A model generated the notes under the pieces. That model worked only from the letters and a program-made list of their open reading frames with translations. It made no database searches and was not told the DNA's origin. A stretch of 10,083 nt of DNA from an uncultured Oscillospiraceae bacterium (lineage in GTDB: Bacteria; Bacillota; Clostridia; Oscillospirales; Oscillospiraceae). Position 1 is the first letter of the stretch. Every line of letters begins with the position of its first letter. Position numbers and translations under genes: made by a program. Positions 9,074-10,083 of the stretch are shown in pieces. The stretch covers positions 1 to 10,083 of the forward strand of contig CANQKJ010000057.1 in the NCBI GenBank assembly GCA_947624465.1, in the 5' to 3' direction.

Positions 9074-9082
9074 TAATTTCTC

Positions 9083-9093
9083 AATGTAACATT
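9083..9093. promoter_or_regulatory. 11-bp palindrome upstream of the atoE -35
   Basis: AATGTAACATT is a perfect inverted repeat of 5-base arms around one central base. It sits about 10 bases upstream of the atoE -35 box, where an activator or repressor could bind. Short AT-rich palindromes arise by chance, though less often in DNA this rich in GC. No regulator is assigned. Confidence 0.3.
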
Positions 9094-9095
9094 TG

Positions 9096-9118
9096 CTTTC
9101 CCGCGCGCGCCGGGAGAG
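9096..9118. repeat. GC-rich inverted repeat between the divergent promoters
   Basis: CTTTCCCG (9096-9103) and CGGGAGAG (9111-9118) pair over eight positions with one G-T wobble, around an alternating CGCGCGC spacer. It lies between the two promoters and upstream of both predicted start sites, so it would act as DNA, not RNA, unless transcription reads in from elsewhere. Function unknown. Confidence 0.3.
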
Positions 9119-9129
9119 GCATAAGGGGC

Positions 9130-9158
9130 TTGACAAGGGGAGCAAAATCCGTCATAAT
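9130..9158 (+). promoter_or_regulatory. Sigma-A type promoter of the perR-rubrerythrin operon
   Basis: TTGACA (9130-9135) and CATAAT (9153-9158) are 17 bases apart, a consensus -35 and a 5-of-6 -10 for the housekeeping sigma factor. Transcription would begin near 9165, leaving a leader of about 29 bases before the perR ATG. A short inverted repeat, AATCC (9146-9150) and GGATT (9160-9164), brackets the -10 and could be part of an operator; it does not match the PerR box well. Confidence 0.8.
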
Positions 9159-9193
9159 AGGATTAAATCTCAATAGTGACTGGAGGGAGCGGA

Positions 9194-9595
9194 ATGAGGC
9201 AGACCCGGAACACCCGGCAGCGCCAGCTTGTGCTGGAGGCGGTGCGGGCCAGGATGGACCATCCCAGCGCCGACGAGATATACCTTGACGTGCGCCGCAA
9301 GGACCCCCGGGTCAGCCGGGGCACCGTCTACCGCAACCTGAACATCCTGGCGGAGAGCGGTGAGATCGCCCATGTGGAGGCCCCCTCGGCGGACCGGTAT
9401 GACCTCCGGGCCGAGCCGCACTATCATCTGTACTGCCTGTCCTGCGGCGCCGTGGTGGACGCGCCGCTGCCCTATCAGCGGGAGGACGACCGGCGGGTGG
9501 CAGAGGAGACCGGGTTCGACGTCCGCTGCCACCAGACCATCTTTGAAGGACTCTGCCCCGCCTGCCGGAAAAAGGCGGAGCGGTTCGAACAATAA
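9194..9595 (+). CDS. perR: Peroxide-responsive repressor PerR (Fur family)
   Basis: A 133-residue Fur-family metalloregulator. The N-terminal winged helix (about 10-65) contains [18 protein letters not shown], the DNA-recognition region. The structural zinc site is four Cys in two CxxC pairs: Cys81/Cys84 (YCLSC) and Cys121/Cys124 (LCPAC). Aligning by eye with Bacillus PerR, all five regulatory metal ligands are present: His23 (HPSADEIY), Asp70 (RYDLRAE), His76 and His78 (PHYHLYC) and Asp89 (VVDAP). The Asp at position 70 favours PerR over Fur or Zur. PerR with bound Fe2+ senses H2O2 by histidine oxidation and then releases its targets. The ATG at 9194 follows GGAGGG (9182-9187); a GTG at 9176 would place this site inside the gene and is rejected. 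Rubrerythrin follows 23 bases later, a classic PerR target, so an autoregulated peroxide-defence operon is likely. Confidence 0.9.
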   Translation: MRQTRNTRQRQLVLEAVRARMDHPSADEIYLDVRRKDPRVSRGTVYRNLNILAESGEIAHVEAPSADRYDLRAEPHYHLYCLSCGAVVDAPLPYQREDDRRVAEETGFDVRCHQTIFEGLCPACRKKAERFEQ

Positions 9596-9618
9596 TTTTT
9601 TGCGAGGAGGATCATCTT

Positions 9619-10083
9619 ATGGCCAACAAGTATGCAGGCACCCAGACCGAGAAGAACCTGGAGGCCGCCTTTGCCGGCGAGTCCCAGGCCCGCAACAAGT
9701 ATACCTATTTCGCCTCCAAGGCCAAGAAGGAGGGCTTCGAGCAGATCGCGGCCCTGTTCCTGAAGACCGCCGACAACGAGAAGGAGCACGCCAAGCTGTG
9801 GTTCAAGGAGCTGGAGGGCATTGGAGACACCGCCCGGAACCTGGCCGAGGCGGCGAACGGCGAAAACTACGAGTGGACCGATATGTACGCCGGCTTCGCC
9901 AAGACCGCCGACGAGGAGGGCTTCCACGAGCTGGCCGCCAAGTTCCGCCTGGTGGCCGAGATCGAGCGGCACCACGAGGAGCGCTACCGCGCCCTGCTCC
10001 ACAACGTGGAGGCCCAGGAGGTCTTCGCCAAGAGCGAGGTCAAGGTGTGGGAGTGCCGCAACTGCGGCCACATCGTGGTAGGC
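9619..10083 (+). CDS. rbr: Rubrerythrin, 3' end beyond the window
   Basis: First 155 residues of a rubrerythrin, the cytoplasmic non-haem di-iron peroxidase by which anaerobes reduce H2O2 using electrons from rubredoxin or NADH-linked partners. The four-helix ferritin-like domain carries the expected ligands: Glu21 in [10 protein letters not shown], Glu54 and His57 in NEKEH, Glu in the [10 protein letters not shown] segment (about 98-104), and Glu116 and His119 in [10 protein letters not shown]. The C-terminal rubredoxin-like domain begins with [12 protein letters not shown], in which Cys146 and Cys149 are the first pair of the Fe(Cys)4 site; the second pair is past the window edge. The ATG at 9619 has a strong GAGGAGG (9604-9610). 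No stop occurs before the window end. It is the second gene of the perR operon, with no convincing terminator between. Confidence 0.96.
   Translation, partial: MANKYAGTQTEKNLEAAFAGESQARNKYTYFASKAKKEGFEQIAALFLKTADNEKEHAKLWFKELEGIGDTARNLAEAANGENYEWTDMYAGFAKTADEEGFHELAAKFRLVAEIERHHEERYRALLHNVEAQEVFAKSEVKVWECRNCGHIVVG

Noticed and set aside
7544..9076. 510-codon open frame on the plus strand opposite atoE, starting right after the nuclease stop
   Set aside because: It is rich in His, Gly, Asp and Gln, as expected from the complement of GC-rich membrane-protein codons. It has no recognisable domain, while the minus strand encodes an unmistakable AtoE transporter with promoter and ribosome binding site.
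9176..9193. GTG at 9176 as an earlier start for perR
   Set aside because: It would put the strong GGAGGG site inside the coding sequence; the ATG at 9194 is correctly spaced from that site.
9558..9601. Possible terminator at the end of perR: CCGCCT (9558-9563) with AGGCGG (9573-9578) and T-run 9596-9601
   Set aside because: The stem has only 6 bp with a 9-base loop and the T-run starts 17 bases after it, so it should not stop transcription before rubrerythrin.

Overview
The window is about two-thirds G+C with strongly GC-ending codons. Its gene content (a sporulation gene of the YunB type, NAD-dependent DNA ligase, a PerR/rubrerythrin peroxide-defence pair, an AtoE-type short-chain fatty acid transporter, tandem M42 peptidases) points to a GC-rich, anaerobic, endospore-forming Clostridia. 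An Oscillospiraceae relative such as Flavonifractor, Oscillibacter or Intestinimonas would fit. The placement is inferred from gene content and composition, not from a marker search.

Bases 2-7543, plus strand: seven closely packed genes in one direction, with gaps of 1 to about 50 bases or near-overlaps. In order they are the 3' half of an M42 aminopeptidase, a second complete M42 aminopeptidase, a PLP enzyme of the methionine gamma-lyase/'aluminum resistance' family, yunB, ligA, a class I aminotransferase, and a membrane-anchored DNA/RNA non-specific endonuclease. The first three and the aminotransferase suggest peptide and amino-acid metabolism. ligA is housekeeping, yunB is a sporulation gene, and the nuclease probably acts outside the membrane. 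The layout suggests one long transcription unit. The only internal regulatory candidate I see is a perfect 12-bp inverted repeat covering the Shine-Dalgarno and start codon of yunB.

Bases 7555-7588: a strong hairpin between convergent genes, with its T-run on the minus strand. Bases 7607-8980, minus strand: an AtoE-family short-chain fatty acid transporter with a near-consensus sigma-A promoter that is overlapped by a 9-bp direct repeat.

Bases 8981-9193: divergent intergenic region holding that promoter, a palindrome, a GC-rich inverted repeat and an equally good promoter for the opposite strand. Bases 9194 to the end, plus strand: perR, with all five regulatory-metal ligands of PerR present, followed 23 bases later by a rubrerythrin gene cut by the window edge. 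This is a compact peroxide-defence operon.

I see no mobile element, CRISPR array, tRNA or rRNA, and no clear sign of a wholly new system. The points most worth a second look are the yunB start-site hairpin, the operator-like repeats between atoE and perR, and a short patch of unusual codons inside ligA.
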